64,000 nt of DNA from Chitinophagaceae bacterium UBA1931 (GTDB taxonomy: Bacteria > Bacteroidota > Bacteroidia > Chitinophagales > Chitinophagaceae). Positions 50,638-59,420 of this stretch are shown piece by piece. The first letter of the stretch is position 1. Each line of letters starts with the position of its first letter. Location: the NCBI GenBank assembly GCA_002337125.1, contig DDFJ01000004.1, positions 2,345,889-2,409,888 of the forward strand, read 5' to 3'. Position numbers and translations under genes: made by a program. Under the pieces are notes generated by a model. That model did no database searches and was not told the DNA's origin. It saw nothing but the letters and a program-made list of their open reading frames with translations.

Positions 50638-51918
50638 ATGGCACTGAAAGAGCAATTTGAAATACCCGGCGGATTAAAGAAGTGGAGTTATGCTTTGATG
50701 GGTATAGGTGTATTAACACTTCTTCTTGGAATCGTATTCCTGCATCCGTTTTCAGGCGGGCATGGTGAAGCACATGGCGCTGAAGCATATGGTGGAACCA
50801 AATTCTGGATGGCACTGATGCACAACAGCATCTTCTGGTTGCTTGTAGTTACTTCAAGTTTCTTCTTTATAGCTGCAACTACGCTTGCACAAGGTGGCTG
50901 GCCGCTGGCTTTCCGTCGTGTACCTGAAGCTATTTCAGGAAACATGAATATTCTTGGCCCAGTTGCACTGGCAATTTTGTTTGCTTATGTGTGGATATCA
51001 AAGGATCACAATATTTACCACTGGAAAGATACTGCACATGTACAGGAAGATCATATTCTGAAGCACAAAAGCGGATTTTTAAATCCTGTTTTCTATACTG
51101 TATTATCATTAGCAGCAGTTGGTTTGTGGCTTTGGTTCCGTAACTGGTTCCGCAAACTTTCACTTGCTGAAGATCTTGCTGGAAAAGGAGATCATTCTTT
51201 TTACTGGAAGTCTTTAGGTATTTCAGCAGCGTTCCTTGTTACTTATGGTTTAACAGTGTTGAGTACACTTCCCTGGATGTGGTTGATGAGTATTGATGCA
51301 CATTGGTACAGTACCATGTACAGCTGGTACACATTTGCAAGTTCATGGGTTGCCGGTATTTCATTGATTCTGTTATTTGTGATTTACCTTAAAAACCAGG
51401 GATATCTTGAATTAGTATCGGAAGAGCATATTCATGACCTTGGTAAGTTCATGTTTGCATTCTCTATCTTCTGGACATATCTGTGGTTTTCACAGTTTAT
51501 GCTGATCTGGTATAGTAACCAGCCTGAAGAAACAAAATACTTTGTTGATCGTCTTGGTCCAGCCTGGGAAGGTGGTCCGTTTAAAGTAACCTTCTTCCTG
51601 AACCTGATTATTAACTTCCTTGCTCCATTGCTGATATTGATGAGAAAAGGTTCAAAACGTAATTACGGCGTAGTTGTGTTTACTGCAATCCTGATCATTT
51701 TTGGTCACTGGCTCGATTTTTATCAAATGATCACTCCTGGTCCTTTGAAAGAACTCGGAAGCGAAGCAAACACATTTACTTATTTTATTTATAGCATGGG
51801 TATTGGTGCAGGTTTTGTTGGTTTAATCTTGTTCTTCACAGCGAAGTATTTAACAAAGGCTTCTTTGTTGGCAAAAAATCATCCGCTGGTGAAAGAAAGT
51901 GTGATCCATCATACTTAA
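50638..51918 (+). CDS. actF: Alternative complex III subunit ActF (quinol:cytochrome c oxidoreductase)
   Basis: This 426-residue membrane protein has about ten helices. It is a shorter relative of ActC, with LMHNSIFWLLVVTSSFFFIA, LSTLPWMWLMSIDAHWYSTM and FWTYLWFSQFMLIWYSNQPE. The last is a signature of ActF. It is the sixth and last subunit gene of this act operon. It is followed by a hairpin terminator flanked by direct repeats and then the cox operon. Confidence 0.92.
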   Translation: MALKEQFEIPGGLKKWSYALMGIGVLTLLLGIVFLHPFSGGHGEAHGAEAYGGTKFWMALMHNSIFWLLVVTSSFFFIAATTLAQGGWPLAFRRVPEAISGNMNILGPVALAILFAYVWISKDHNIYHWKDTAHVQEDHILKHKSGFLNPVFYTVLSLAAVGLWLWFRNWFRKLSLAEDLAGKGDHSFYWKSLGISAAFLVTYGLTVLSTLPWMWLMSIDAHWYSTMYSWYTFASSWVAGISLILLFVIYLKNQGYLELVSEEHIHDLGKFMFAFSIFWTYLWFSQFMLIWYSNQPEETKYFVDRLGPAWEGGPFKVTFFLNLIINFLAPLLILMRKGSKRNYGVVVFTAILIIFGHWLDFYQMITPGPLKELGSEANTFTYFIYSMGIGAGFVGLILFFTAKYLTKASLLAKNHPLVKESVIHHT

Positions 51919-51937
51919 TGCACTTTATATATATTAA

Positions 51938-52034
51938 TTGAGAAAATGCTTGTTGCTGTCCTTTAAACACACCTAACCTTAATACAAGCTTACTAATTTT
52001 GTATTAAGATGTTTTTGAGAAAATGCTTGTTGCT
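51938..52034 (+). repeat. Two 20-bp direct repeats flanking the act terminator hairpin
   Basis: The 20-base word at 51938-51957 (beginning TTGAGAAAATGC) is repeated exactly at 52015-52034. The interval holds the hairpin at 51978-52008. Confidence 0.85.
51978..52008 (+). terminator. act operon terminator hairpin
   Basis: CTTAATACAA (51978-51987) pairs exactly with TTGTATTAAG (51999-52008) around an 11-base loop. A short T-run (52012-52016) follows. Confidence 0.7.
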
Positions 52035-52071
52035 ACTATGTAAATGCTGAAACAACCAGCTGTGACAGATA

Positions 52072-52079
52072 TATGTTTG
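52072..52079 (+). promoter_or_regulatory. Candidate -7 box of the cox operon
   Basis: TATGTTTG fits TAnnTTTG and predicts a leader of about 80 bases before cox2. It lies just past the act terminator, so the oxidase genes may have their own promoter. Confidence 0.4.
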
Positions 52080-52163
52080 TTACAGATGATTGCAAATGGC
52101 TTTTGCTTACAGTAAAGGCAACAATGAAATTTATTTAACAACTGAATTAATAGGCTCCGCTAT

Positions 52164-53246
52164 ATGAGTACTACCGTTTCGTTAATTATTGTAGCTGCAA
52201 TTCTTGTATTTATTGTAATCTTCCAGGTTGCAAAAACCAGTGAATATATCAGCGTATTGAAAGGTGAAGATCAAACCCGCAAGCAAAACAACCGTATTAA
52301 TGGATGGCTGCTTCTTGGTTTTATGATTTTTGGTTTCATCGCTGTATGGTTATGCAATAAAGCACTTTACAAAACAACATTGCTGCACCAGGGATCTGCC
52401 TCTGTTGAAGGTGTTAAACAAGATCAGATGATGATGATTACCATCGCCATCACATTCGTTGTTTTTGTGATCACCCAGTTTTTACTGTTCTTCTTTGCCT
52501 GGAAATACCAGGAAACAGAAGGCCGCCAGGCATTTTACTTTGCACACAGTACAAAACTTGAAATTATCTGGACCACGATTCCCGCCATCACGTTATTAAT
52601 TCTCGTAGTGTTTGGTTTACGTTTCTGGTTTACCATTACATCTGATGCACCAAAAGGAGCATTGGTTGTTGAAATCACCGGAAAGCAATTCGGATGGATT
52701 ATGCGTTATCCCGGAAAGGACAACACATTTGGTAAAACATATTTCAGGGTTATCAGTGATGAAAAAAGTAATCCTCTCGGACAGATTTGGGAAGATAATG
52801 CTGAACTGAAACTGAAAGCTGACCCTGCAAACTTTGATGATGTTGTTACTACTCAAACAATGTATGTAGTAAAAGGCCGCCCTGTAAAATTAATCATCAA
52901 CAGCCGTGATGTAATTCATGATGTTGGTTTAAATCATTTCCGCATGAAGATGGATGCTGTTCCCGGTATTCCTACTACGTTGTGGTTTACTCCTCAATAC
53001 ACAACAAAGGAAATGAAAGAACGTACCGGCAATCCTGATTTTGTATATGAAATTTCCTGCGACCAGATGTGCGGAAACGGACACTATTCAATGAAAGGAA
53101 TTATTGAAGTGGTTGACCAGGCAGATTTCACATTGTGGATGGCTCAGCAAAAGCCCAACTATTATGCTGCTTTCCCTGAAAAAGATCCTTCAGCAAAACC
53201 AGCTGTTGATACAACAACCAAGGCAGTTGCTGTGTTAAAAAAATAA
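52164..53246 (+). CDS. coxB: Cytochrome c oxidase subunit II (CuA-containing)
   Basis: This 360-residue protein has the CuA site CDQMCGNGHYSM (Cys, Cys, His, Met; about 295-306) and the upstream His in NSRDVIHDVGLNHFRM. Four hydrophobic helices are seen instead of the usual two: one at about 6-22 and one at 46-64, then the usual hairpin at about 90-115 and 135-155. There is no CxxCH, so this is an aa3-type rather than caa3-type subunit. It receives electrons from a separate cytochrome c or from ActA/ActE. Confidence 0.93.
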   Translation: MSTTVSLIIVAAILVFIVIFQVAKTSEYISVLKGEDQTRKQNNRINGWLLLGFMIFGFIAVWLCNKALYKTTLLHQGSASVEGVKQDQMMMITIAITFVVFVITQFLLFFFAWKYQETEGRQAFYFAHSTKLEIIWTTIPAITLLILVVFGLRFWFTITSDAPKGALVVEITGKQFGWIMRYPGKDNTFGKTYFRVISDEKSNPLGQIWEDNAELKLKADPANFDDVVTTQTMYVVKGRPVKLIINSRDVIHDVGLNHFRMKMDAVPGIPTTLWFTPQYTTKEMKERTGNPDFVYEISCDQMCGNGHYSMKGIIEVVDQADFTLWMAQQKPNYYAAFPEKDPSAKPAVDTTTKAVAVLKK

Positions 53247-53282
53247 TCCTTACTGTAAACGATTCAGTTAAATAAAAATATT

Positions 53283-55097
53283 ATGAGCGAAGTTACACAT
53301 ATACATGAGCATGCAGTTGGTGTTTCTCACGAAGCACATCACGAAGGGCATCATCATCACGAACATCATGATTCATTTCTTTCGAAATATGTTTTCAGCC
53401 AGGATCATAAAGTAATTGCCAAACAGTTCCTGATCACAGGTATTTTCTGGGCTGTAATTGGTGGTTTCTTTTCAGTTGTATTCCGTTTGCAGATTGGTTT
53501 TCCTGATGCAAAGTTTCCCTGGTTAGAAACATTGCTTGGCGAATGGGCAAAAGGTGGTCAGCTGCAACCTGAAGCTTATTATGCATTGGTAACAATTCAC
53601 GGAACTGTACTTGTGTTCTTTGTATTAACAGCAGGTTTAAGTGGTACGTTCTCTAACTTTTTAATTCCATTGCAGATTGGAGCAAGAGATATGGCTTCTC
53701 CTTTTCTGAATATGCTTTCATACTGGTTCTTTTTTGTTGCCGGTATTGTAATGCTTTCTTCTTTGTTTGTACAAACAGGTCCTTTTAGTGGTGGTTGGAC
53801 GGCTTATCCTCCGTTGAGTGCATTAGGCGATGCATCACCCGGTTCAAAAATCGGTATGGATATGTGGATGATTTCAATGGCATTGTTCATTGTATCATCA
53901 TTGCTTGGAGGTTTGAACTACATTGCCACTATTCTGAATATGCGTACAAAAGGTATGAGCATGACACGTTTGCCTCTTACCATCTGGGCGTTTTTCTTTA
54001 CAGCGGTTTTAGGTGTGTTATCTTTCCCTGTTTTATTATCAGGTGTAATCCTGTTGATCTTCGACCGTCACTTCGGAACAAGTTTTTACCTCAGCGATAT
54101 TTTCATTAACGGGCAAGCTTTACCGAACGAAGGTGGTAGTGCAATTTTGTATCAGCACCTGTTCTGGTTCCTTGGTCACCCGGAAGTTTACATCATCCTG
54201 TTGCCTGCAATGGGTATGGTATCAGAAATTCTGTCGGTTAACAGCCGTAAACCAATCTTTGGTTATATGGCAATGGTGGGATCAATGTTTGCAATTGCAA
54301 TCCTTGCGTTCCTTGTTTGGGCACACCACATGTTTGTTACAGGATTGAATCCGTTCCTCGGAGCATTCTTCGTATTGCTTACGTTGTTAATTGCAGTACC
54401 AAGTGCCATTAAAGTATTTAACTGGTTAACTACATTATGGAAAGGTAATATCCGTTTCACACCGGGTATGTTGTTTGCAATTGGTTTTGTAAGCTTGTTT
54501 ATCTCTGGTGGTTTAACCGGTATTTTCCTTGGTAACTCTGCATTAGATATTCAGCTGCATGATACTTATTTTGTAATTGCACACTTCCACATTGTAATGG
54601 GTGTTGCATCCATGTTTGGTATGCTGGCTGGTATTTATCACTGGTATCCGAAAATGTTTGGCCGCTACCTCAACAACTCGCTTGGTTATATCCATTTCTG
54701 GATTACCATGGTTGGTGCATATGTAATCTTCTGGCCAATGCACTACGAAGGGTTGGCAGGTATGCCACGTCGTTATTACAAATACGATATCTGGGAATCG
54801 TTCAAGCAATTCGGAACATTGAACCAGATCATTTCAATAGCTGCAATTATTGTATTCCTTGCACAGTTCCTGTTTATTATCAACTTCTTCTACAGTATCT
54901 GGAAAGGAAGAAAGGTTACAACTAAAAATCCATGGGGTGCAAATACATTGGAATGGACAACACCAATTAACCCGGGTCATGGAAACTGGGATGGTGAAAT
55001 TCCTGAAGTACATCGCTGGGCTTATGATTACAGCAAAGATGGACATGAGTTCATTTCTCAAACAACACCGGTTGGTGATAATGAAAGCAAACATTAA
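53283..55097 (+). CDS. coxA: Cytochrome c oxidase subunit I (A1-type heme-copper oxidase)
   Basis: This 604-residue subunit has the A1-type motif FLGHPEVYIILLPAMGMVSE (CuB His, cross-linked Tyr, D-channel Glu), the CuB His pair VWAHHMF, and HDTYFVIAHFHIVMG with the two heme ligands. Twelve helices span about 50-540. The N-terminus has an unusual His-rich stretch (HEAHHEGHHHHEHHDSF, about 15-31). It reduces O2 and pumps protons. It lies 36 bases after cox2. Confidence 0.96.
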   Translation: MSEVTHIHEHAVGVSHEAHHEGHHHHEHHDSFLSKYVFSQDHKVIAKQFLITGIFWAVIGGFFSVVFRLQIGFPDAKFPWLETLLGEWAKGGQLQPEAYYALVTIHGTVLVFFVLTAGLSGTFSNFLIPLQIGARDMASPFLNMLSYWFFFVAGIVMLSSLFVQTGPFSGGWTAYPPLSALGDASPGSKIGMDMWMISMALFIVSSLLGGLNYIATILNMRTKGMSMTRLPLTIWAFFFTAVLGVLSFPVLLSGVILLIFDRHFGTSFYLSDIFINGQALPNEGGSAILYQHLFWFLGHPEVYIILLPAMGMVSEILSVNSRKPIFGYMAMVGSMFAIAILAFLVWAHHMFVTGLNPFLGAFFVLLTLLIAVPSAIKVFNWLTTLWKGNIRFTPGMLFAIGFVSLFISGGLTGIFLGNSALDIQLHDTYFVIAHFHIVMGVASMFGMLAGIYHWYPKMFGRYLNNSLGYIHFWITMVGAYVIFWPMHYEGLAGMPRRYYKYDIWESFKQFGTLNQIISIAAIIVFLAQFLFIINFFYSIWKGRKVTTKNPWGANTLEWTTPINPGHGNWDGEIPEVHRWAYDYSKDGHEFISQTTPVGDNESKH

Positions 55098-55125
55098 TTA
55101 TTAATAACAGATAAACATTGAGCAA

Positions 55126-56046
55126 GTGGCAGAAAGTGCGATTGAAATAAAGAGAAGTTTGTTTGATGCGCTCATGAGCAAAGTAAAAGATTACAAAGAG
55201 CTCATGAAGTTTACACTCAGCTTTACCGTTGTGTTCAGTAGTGTAATTGCATACATGCTTGCGCCCAATGTTGTAGAATACGATTTTATCAGCATTGTGC
55301 TGCTGGTACTCGGGGGGTTATTAGTTACCGGCAGCGCTAATGCTGTAAACCAGATTACAGAAAAAGATACAGATGCGTTGATGAAACGTACTGCTAACCG
55401 TCCTGTTGCAAGCGGCAGAATGAGTGTGCAGGAAGCATCAACCTTTGCTTATGTTTCTGCAATTTCAGGCTCTTTGATTCTTGGTTTGTATTTCAGTTGG
55501 TATGCTGCAGGTCTTGCATTATTGAGTTTATTTATTTACGGGTTTGTGTATACTCCTCTTAAAAAAGTAAACTCTATCGCTGTATTGATTGGCGGTATTC
55601 CAGGAGCATTGCCTTGTTTAATTGGATGGGCAGCTGCTTATGATGGTGAACATTTTTCATGGACAGGTGGCTGGATTTTATTTGCAATTCAGTTCCTGTG
55701 GCAGTTTCCTCATTTCTGGGCAATTGCATGGGTGGCTCACCAGGATTATACAAAAGCAGGGTTTAAATTATTGCCTTCGCAGCAAGGACCAACAAAGTTC
55801 ACAGCTATTCAAACAATCATCTATTCATTGCTGATGATACCAGCTGGCGTCCTGCCGTTTATCAATGGCATGAGTGGATCAGTAAGCATGTGGGTGCTGG
55901 TAGCGGCAAACTTATTTATGGTTTTACAGTCAGTTCGTTTGTATATCAACATGGATGTGAAAAGTGCAAGAAGGGTGATGTTCAGCAGTTATATTTATCT
56001 GCCTGTTGTATTACTTGCTTTACTGGCCGATAAAATTGCTCAATAA
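55126..56046 (+). CDS. ctaB: Protoheme IX farnesyltransferase (heme O synthase)
   Basis: This 306-residue UbiA-family prenyltransferase has the motif NAVNQITEKDTDALMKRTANR (N-x-x-x-D-x-x-x-D analogue, about 73-93), KKVNSIAVLIGGIPGALP and WQFPHFWAIAW. It farnesylates heme b to heme O for heme A synthesis needed by subunit I. The start is GTG at 55126. No ATG fits. It is placed between cox1 and cox3, as usual in Bacteroidota. No ctaA (heme A synthase) is seen in the window. Confidence 0.95.
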   Translation: MAESAIEIKRSLFDALMSKVKDYKELMKFTLSFTVVFSSVIAYMLAPNVVEYDFISIVLLVLGGLLVTGSANAVNQITEKDTDALMKRTANRPVASGRMSVQEASTFAYVSAISGSLILGLYFSWYAAGLALLSLFIYGFVYTPLKKVNSIAVLIGGIPGALPCLIGWAAAYDGEHFSWTGGWILFAIQFLWQFPHFWAIAWVAHQDYTKAGFKLLPSQQGPTKFTAIQTIIYSLLMIPAGVLPFINGMSGSVSMWVLVAANLFMVLQSVRLYINMDVKSARRVMFSSYIYLPVVLLALLADKIAQ

Positions 56047-56089
56047 AAAATTAAACAAACAGCAGTAGCTGAAAATAAAAATTTTGAAT

Positions 56090-56656
56090 ATGGAGATGGT
56101 TATGGGAAACAGCAGCAGAAAAATGCATCCGCACAAATTTTTGTTGTGGATTGCAATTGGAAGCTTAACGATGATGTTTGCCGGTTTAACCAGCGCATAC
56201 ATTGTTAAGAGCAACCAGGCGGGTTGGCAACCTGTTAAAGTGCCTTCAATCTTTTACCTGTCAACTGTTGTAATTGTTGCAAGCAGCATTACAATCTGGC
56301 TGGCACAAAAAGCAATTGTTGCAAAACAAATGGTGAAGTACCGCTTGCTTGTATCTGTTACAGCAGTGCTTGGTGTGATATTTCTGTTTACACAGTTTGC
56401 TGGTTTTTCTGAAATGTGGCAGCAGAAAATAACATTTAAAGAAAGTATTGCAGGATCTTTCTTTTATGTAATCGCAGGTTTACATGCGTTGCACGTATTG
56501 GGAGGTGTGATTGCCTTGTTTGTTTTGGTATTAAGAGTTTTCAGTACAAGAACAAAATTCTACAGTTCAACTCCTGTAGAAACTGCCGGATTGTACTGGC
56601 ACTTTGTAGATATATTATGGATTTACCTGTTTATCTTTTTTTTACTGGTATCCTGA
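56090..56656 (+). CDS. Cytochrome c oxidase subunit III-like protein (first)
   Basis: ATG at 56090 (a TTG at 56084 is an alternative) gives a 188-residue protein with five helices. Motifs GSFFYVIAGLHALHVLGGVI and ETAGLYWHFVDILWIYLFI are the subunit III C-terminal signatures. A second subunit III-like gene follows after 37 bases. In Bacteroidota oxidases subunit III is commonly encoded by two such genes. The partners may be complementary, but that is inference. Confidence 0.9.
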   Translation: MEMVMGNSSRKMHPHKFLLWIAIGSLTMMFAGLTSAYIVKSNQAGWQPVKVPSIFYLSTVVIVASSITIWLAQKAIVAKQMVKYRLLVSVTAVLGVIFLFTQFAGFSEMWQQKITFKESIAGSFFYVIAGLHALHVLGGVIALFVLVLRVFSTRTKFYSSTPVETAGLYWHFVDILWIYLFIFFLLVS

Positions 56657-56693
56657 TGAAACAATAATTAGACAACTTTAAAAAAGCAAATAA

Positions 56694-57368
56694 ATGGCAC
56701 AAGCAGCAGCAGCAAACACAAAGTGGTGGGGTGGAGGAAAAAGCCCCTTCAACGTGGAGTATGGCAAATTGATGATGTGGTATTTCTTAATGAGTGATGC
56801 CTTTACTTTCGGCGCATTTCTTATTTCTTATGGTACTGTAAGAATGTCAAGCCCTTCATGGCCCGACCCGAACCATGTATTTAATGCGGTTCCATTCTTC
56901 AGCGGAGTTCATATGCCGTTGGTGTTTGTGAGCTTTATGACATTTGTGCTCATCGTCAGTTCTGTAACAATGGTGCTTGCTGTGCACGAAGGACATAAAG
57001 GAAATAAGCAAGGTGTAATTAAATACCTGTTCTGGACAATTGTGTTTGGCTTAATCTTCCTCGGCAGCCAGGCATGGGAGTGGACACACCTGCATCACGA
57101 AGGTGCATGGTGGGGACATAATCCTTTTCCAAATGCTGATGGTACTGTTGCAACAACCAACTTCACCAATTTCTTTTTTACAATCACCGGTTTCCACGGT
57201 TTCCACGTGTTTTCTGGTGTGGTAATTAACCTTATTGCGTTACTCATGACTCAAAACGGTGTGTTTGAACGCAGGGGACATTACCTGATGATTGAAAAAG
57301 TAGGATTGTACTGGCACTTTGTGGATCTGGTTTGGGTGTTTGTATTCCTGTTCTTTTATCTCGTTTAA
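56694..57368 (+). CDS. Cytochrome c oxidase subunit III (second)
   Basis: This 224-residue subunit has KLMMWYFLMSDAFTFGAFLI, GSQAWEWTHLHHEGAWWG, TGFHGFHVFSGVVINLIALL and IEKVGLYWHFVDLVWVFVFL. This is the fuller subunit III form, with the conserved His/Trp in helix 3. It lies 37 bases after the first subunit III-like gene and 34 bases before cox4. Confidence 0.93.
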   Translation: MAQAAAANTKWWGGGKSPFNVEYGKLMMWYFLMSDAFTFGAFLISYGTVRMSSPSWPDPNHVFNAVPFFSGVHMPLVFVSFMTFVLIVSSVTMVLAVHEGHKGNKQGVIKYLFWTIVFGLIFLGSQAWEWTHLHHEGAWWGHNPFPNADGTVATTNFTNFFFTITGFHGFHVFSGVVINLIALLMTQNGVFERRGHYLMIEKVGLYWHFVDLVWVFVFLFFYLV

Positions 57369-57402
57369 TCAATTTTAAATCATTCTCAGAAACTCATTTA
57401 AT

Positions 57403-57840
57403 ATGGAACATCAAACTTTTGGCGGTGAAGTAACATTTGCACATGCTGCACCAACTGATGATGCAAAGAAGCGGATTTTTAAAACAACCGTTATTCTTTC
57501 GCTCATTACAATTGTTGAACTTGCGTTAGGCTTTTGGATTTATAAAATGCATGAAGGCGGAACTCCTAATCCTACCTTGATTTTATTTTTAAAGGGTGTT
57601 ATCATTATCCTTTCTCTTGCCAAAGCATTTTATATCGTTTCCATTTTCATGCACCTTGGCGATGAAATCCGCAACCTGATTATGACGATTGTAGTACCGT
57701 TGATGTTGTTTGTGTGGTTTATTGCTGCATTCTTGTATGATGGTCATTCATGGAAAAATCTTCGTCATGAGTACCGTCCAAAGGACCCTGTAAAATATGA
57801 AAAAGTAGAAGGTCCGGCTCATGGTGCAGAATTGAAATAG
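57403..57840 (+). CDS. Cytochrome c oxidase subunit IV (prokaryotic type)
   Basis: This 145-residue protein has three helices (about 28-47, 57-78, 86-108) and the family segments LKGVIIILSLAKAFYIVSIF and FMHLGDEIRN. It completes the oxidase. The C-terminal tail is hydrophilic. A stem-loop follows 23 bases after its stop, so the oxidase subunit block may end here. Confidence 0.88.
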   Translation: MEHQTFGGEVTFAHAAPTDDAKKRIFKTTVILSLITIVELALGFWIYKMHEGGTPNPTLILFLKGVIIILSLAKAFYIVSIFMHLGDEIRNLIMTIVVPLMLFVWFIAAFLYDGHSWKNLRHEYRPKDPVKYEKVEGPAHGAELK

Positions 57841-57863
57841 TTTATCTTAATTCATAGTATATT

Positions 57864-57896
57864 CGTCCCGGTTTTCTAAAAATGAAGGCCGGGACG
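57864..57896 (+). terminator. Perfect 8-bp hairpin after cox4
   Basis: CGTCCCGG (57864-57871) and CCGGGACG (57889-57896) pair exactly across 17 bases. Only a weak T-rich stretch follows, so it could be a terminator or an mRNA-processing stem. Confidence 0.6.
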
Positions 57897-57927
57897 ATAT
57901 TATTTTACGACGAGTTTGAATTAGTGT

Positions 57928-58626
57928 ATGAGTAAAAAAGCAATTTTAGGTTTATTAATAGCGGTTGGCATACCGGTTGTTTCTTATTTGATTGTAAAGT
58001 TTGCAAGTGAAGATGCTGTTAATATGCCCCGCAGGTATTTTTATGATTCTGTAACCGAACGTGTTGAAAAAGGCAAACTGGTTAGAGATACAGCCTGGCA
58101 TAAAATATCCAACTTTGGTTTTACCAATCAACTTGGCGATAAAGTATTTGCCGATTCATTAAAAGGTAAGATCCTTGTAGTAGATTATTTTTTCACACAC
58201 TGCCCAGGCCCTTGTCCTCATCTTACACGCAATATGAAAAAGATGCAGGATGCTTTTTTAAATACAGATTCACTCGTACATTTTATTTCGTTTACAGTTG
58301 ATCCTGAAAGAGACAGTGTACAGGCATTGAAGTTATATGCTGATAAATACCAGGTGCGTCATAACAACTGGTGGTTTTTAACCGGCACCAAAAAAGAGAT
58401 TTACGATCTTGCGTTTAATGAATTTAAAGCAGCAATTGTAAATGGCGGAAATGCCGACACTGCTTTTTTGCATACCGATAAATTTTACCTGCTTGACAAA
58501 GATCGTGTAATAAGAGGATGGTATACAGGAACAGATTCTTTGGAAATGAGCAGGCTTGCACGTGATATAGGATTATTGTTTTTAGAAAAAGATAAAAAGA
58601 AAAAAAGGAACCTGTTCAGAAAATAG
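57928..58626 (+). CDS. SCO1/SenC copper-assembly protein
   Basis: This 232-residue thioredoxin-fold protein has an N-terminal membrane anchor (KAILGLLIAVGIPVVSYLI), copper motif THCPGPCPH (CxxxC, about 90-98) and a late His in FLHTDKFYLLDKD. It inserts copper into CuA of subunit II. It is 12 bases upstream of the DUF420 gene. The C-terminus is Lys-rich. Confidence 0.93.
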   Translation: MSKKAILGLLIAVGIPVVSYLIVKFASEDAVNMPRRYFYDSVTERVEKGKLVRDTAWHKISNFGFTNQLGDKVFADSLKGKILVVDYFFTHCPGPCPHLTRNMKKMQDAFLNTDSLVHFISFTVDPERDSVQALKLYADKYQVRHNNWWFLTGTKKEIYDLAFNEFKAAIVNGGNADTAFLHTDKFYLLDKDRVIRGWYTGTDSLEMSRLARDIGLLFLEKDKKKKRNLFRK

Positions 58627-58638
58627 AAAAGGAATATT

Positions 58639-59220
58639 ATGCAGGAACATCACACCCGACACAGAAGAGGAACTCCGCTGCCACCATCAATTAAGCGTAA
58701 TGATAAACTGGCTTTTGTACTCATCATTGCTGTAAGTGCAATTGTTTTTGCTGCGGTTGTATTTTTAAGCAAGGTAACTTATAAGGTAAACCTCGGTTTT
58801 GATAAATATATTTTTGCCCGGTTGAATGCATTGATTAATACGTTTGTTACATTATTACTCCTTGGTGCTTTATATGCTGTGCGTGAAAAAAGATATCGCA
58901 CACATAAACGGCTGATGATTTGGGCAATCGCATTTTCTGTTTTGTTTTTGGTGTTCTATATCTGTCATCACCTGTTTACAGACTCAACAGCATATGGTGG
59001 ATCAGGATTACCCAAACTTGTTTATTATTTTGTTCTAGCCACACATATTATTCTTGCCGGTTTAATACTTCCCTTTATTTTATTTACTGCTTACCGTGGA
59101 CTGGCTGCTGATTACCATATGCACAAAAAACTTGCAAGGTTTACCTGGCCATTGTGGTTGTATGTTGCGGTTTCAGGTGTGATTGTTTTCTTAATGATTA
59201 ATCCGTACTACGGACAGTAA
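58639..59220 (+). CDS. DUF420 membrane protein (cytochrome oxidase-associated)
   Basis: This 193-residue protein has five predicted helices. Histidines occur at AVREKRYRTHKRLMIWAIA, FYICHHLF, LATHIILAGLILPFI and DYHMHKKLARFTWPLW. The R-x-H-K-x-x-M and H-K-x-x-x-x-T-x-P-x-W patterns are DUF420/CtaM-like. CtaM-type proteins assist oxidase assembly. It is the last gene of the oxidase cluster. Confidence 0.87.
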   Translation: MQEHHTRHRRGTPLPPSIKRNDKLAFVLIIAVSAIVFAAVVFLSKVTYKVNLGFDKYIFARLNALINTFVTLLLLGALYAVREKRYRTHKRLMIWAIAFSVLFLVFYICHHLFTDSTAYGGSGLPKLVYYFVLATHIILAGLILPFILFTAYRGLAADYHMHKKLARFTWPLWLYVAVSGVIVFLMINPYYGQ

Positions 59221-59374
59221 TCTATTTTTTCGGTTGTTCATTGTTGTTAGTCGTGTAACAATTAAGTGAAATAACTAAGGGTTTTTATCATGTGGAATTT
59301 GCGGTATACACAAGTATAACTACACAATTTTGCCTGAAAACAGCGTGTTTGTTAATATTTTGTTTGTAAAGTAT

Positions 59375-59382
59375 TAAGTTTG
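59375..59382 (+). promoter_or_regulatory. Candidate -7 box of the large repeat-protein gene
   Basis: TAAGTTTG fits TAnnTTTG. A TTTG at 59348-59351 lies 23 bases upstream of it, slightly wider than usual. It predicts a 30-35-base leader before the ATG at 59421. Confidence 0.35.
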
Positions 59383-59420
59383 AAGGTGAATTTTTGTTAT
59401 TCATACTAACCGTTTGACAA

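Noticed and set aside
52164..53246. caa3-type oxidase subunit II with fused cytochrome c
   Set aside because: No CxxCH motif is present and the protein ends soon after the CuA domain.
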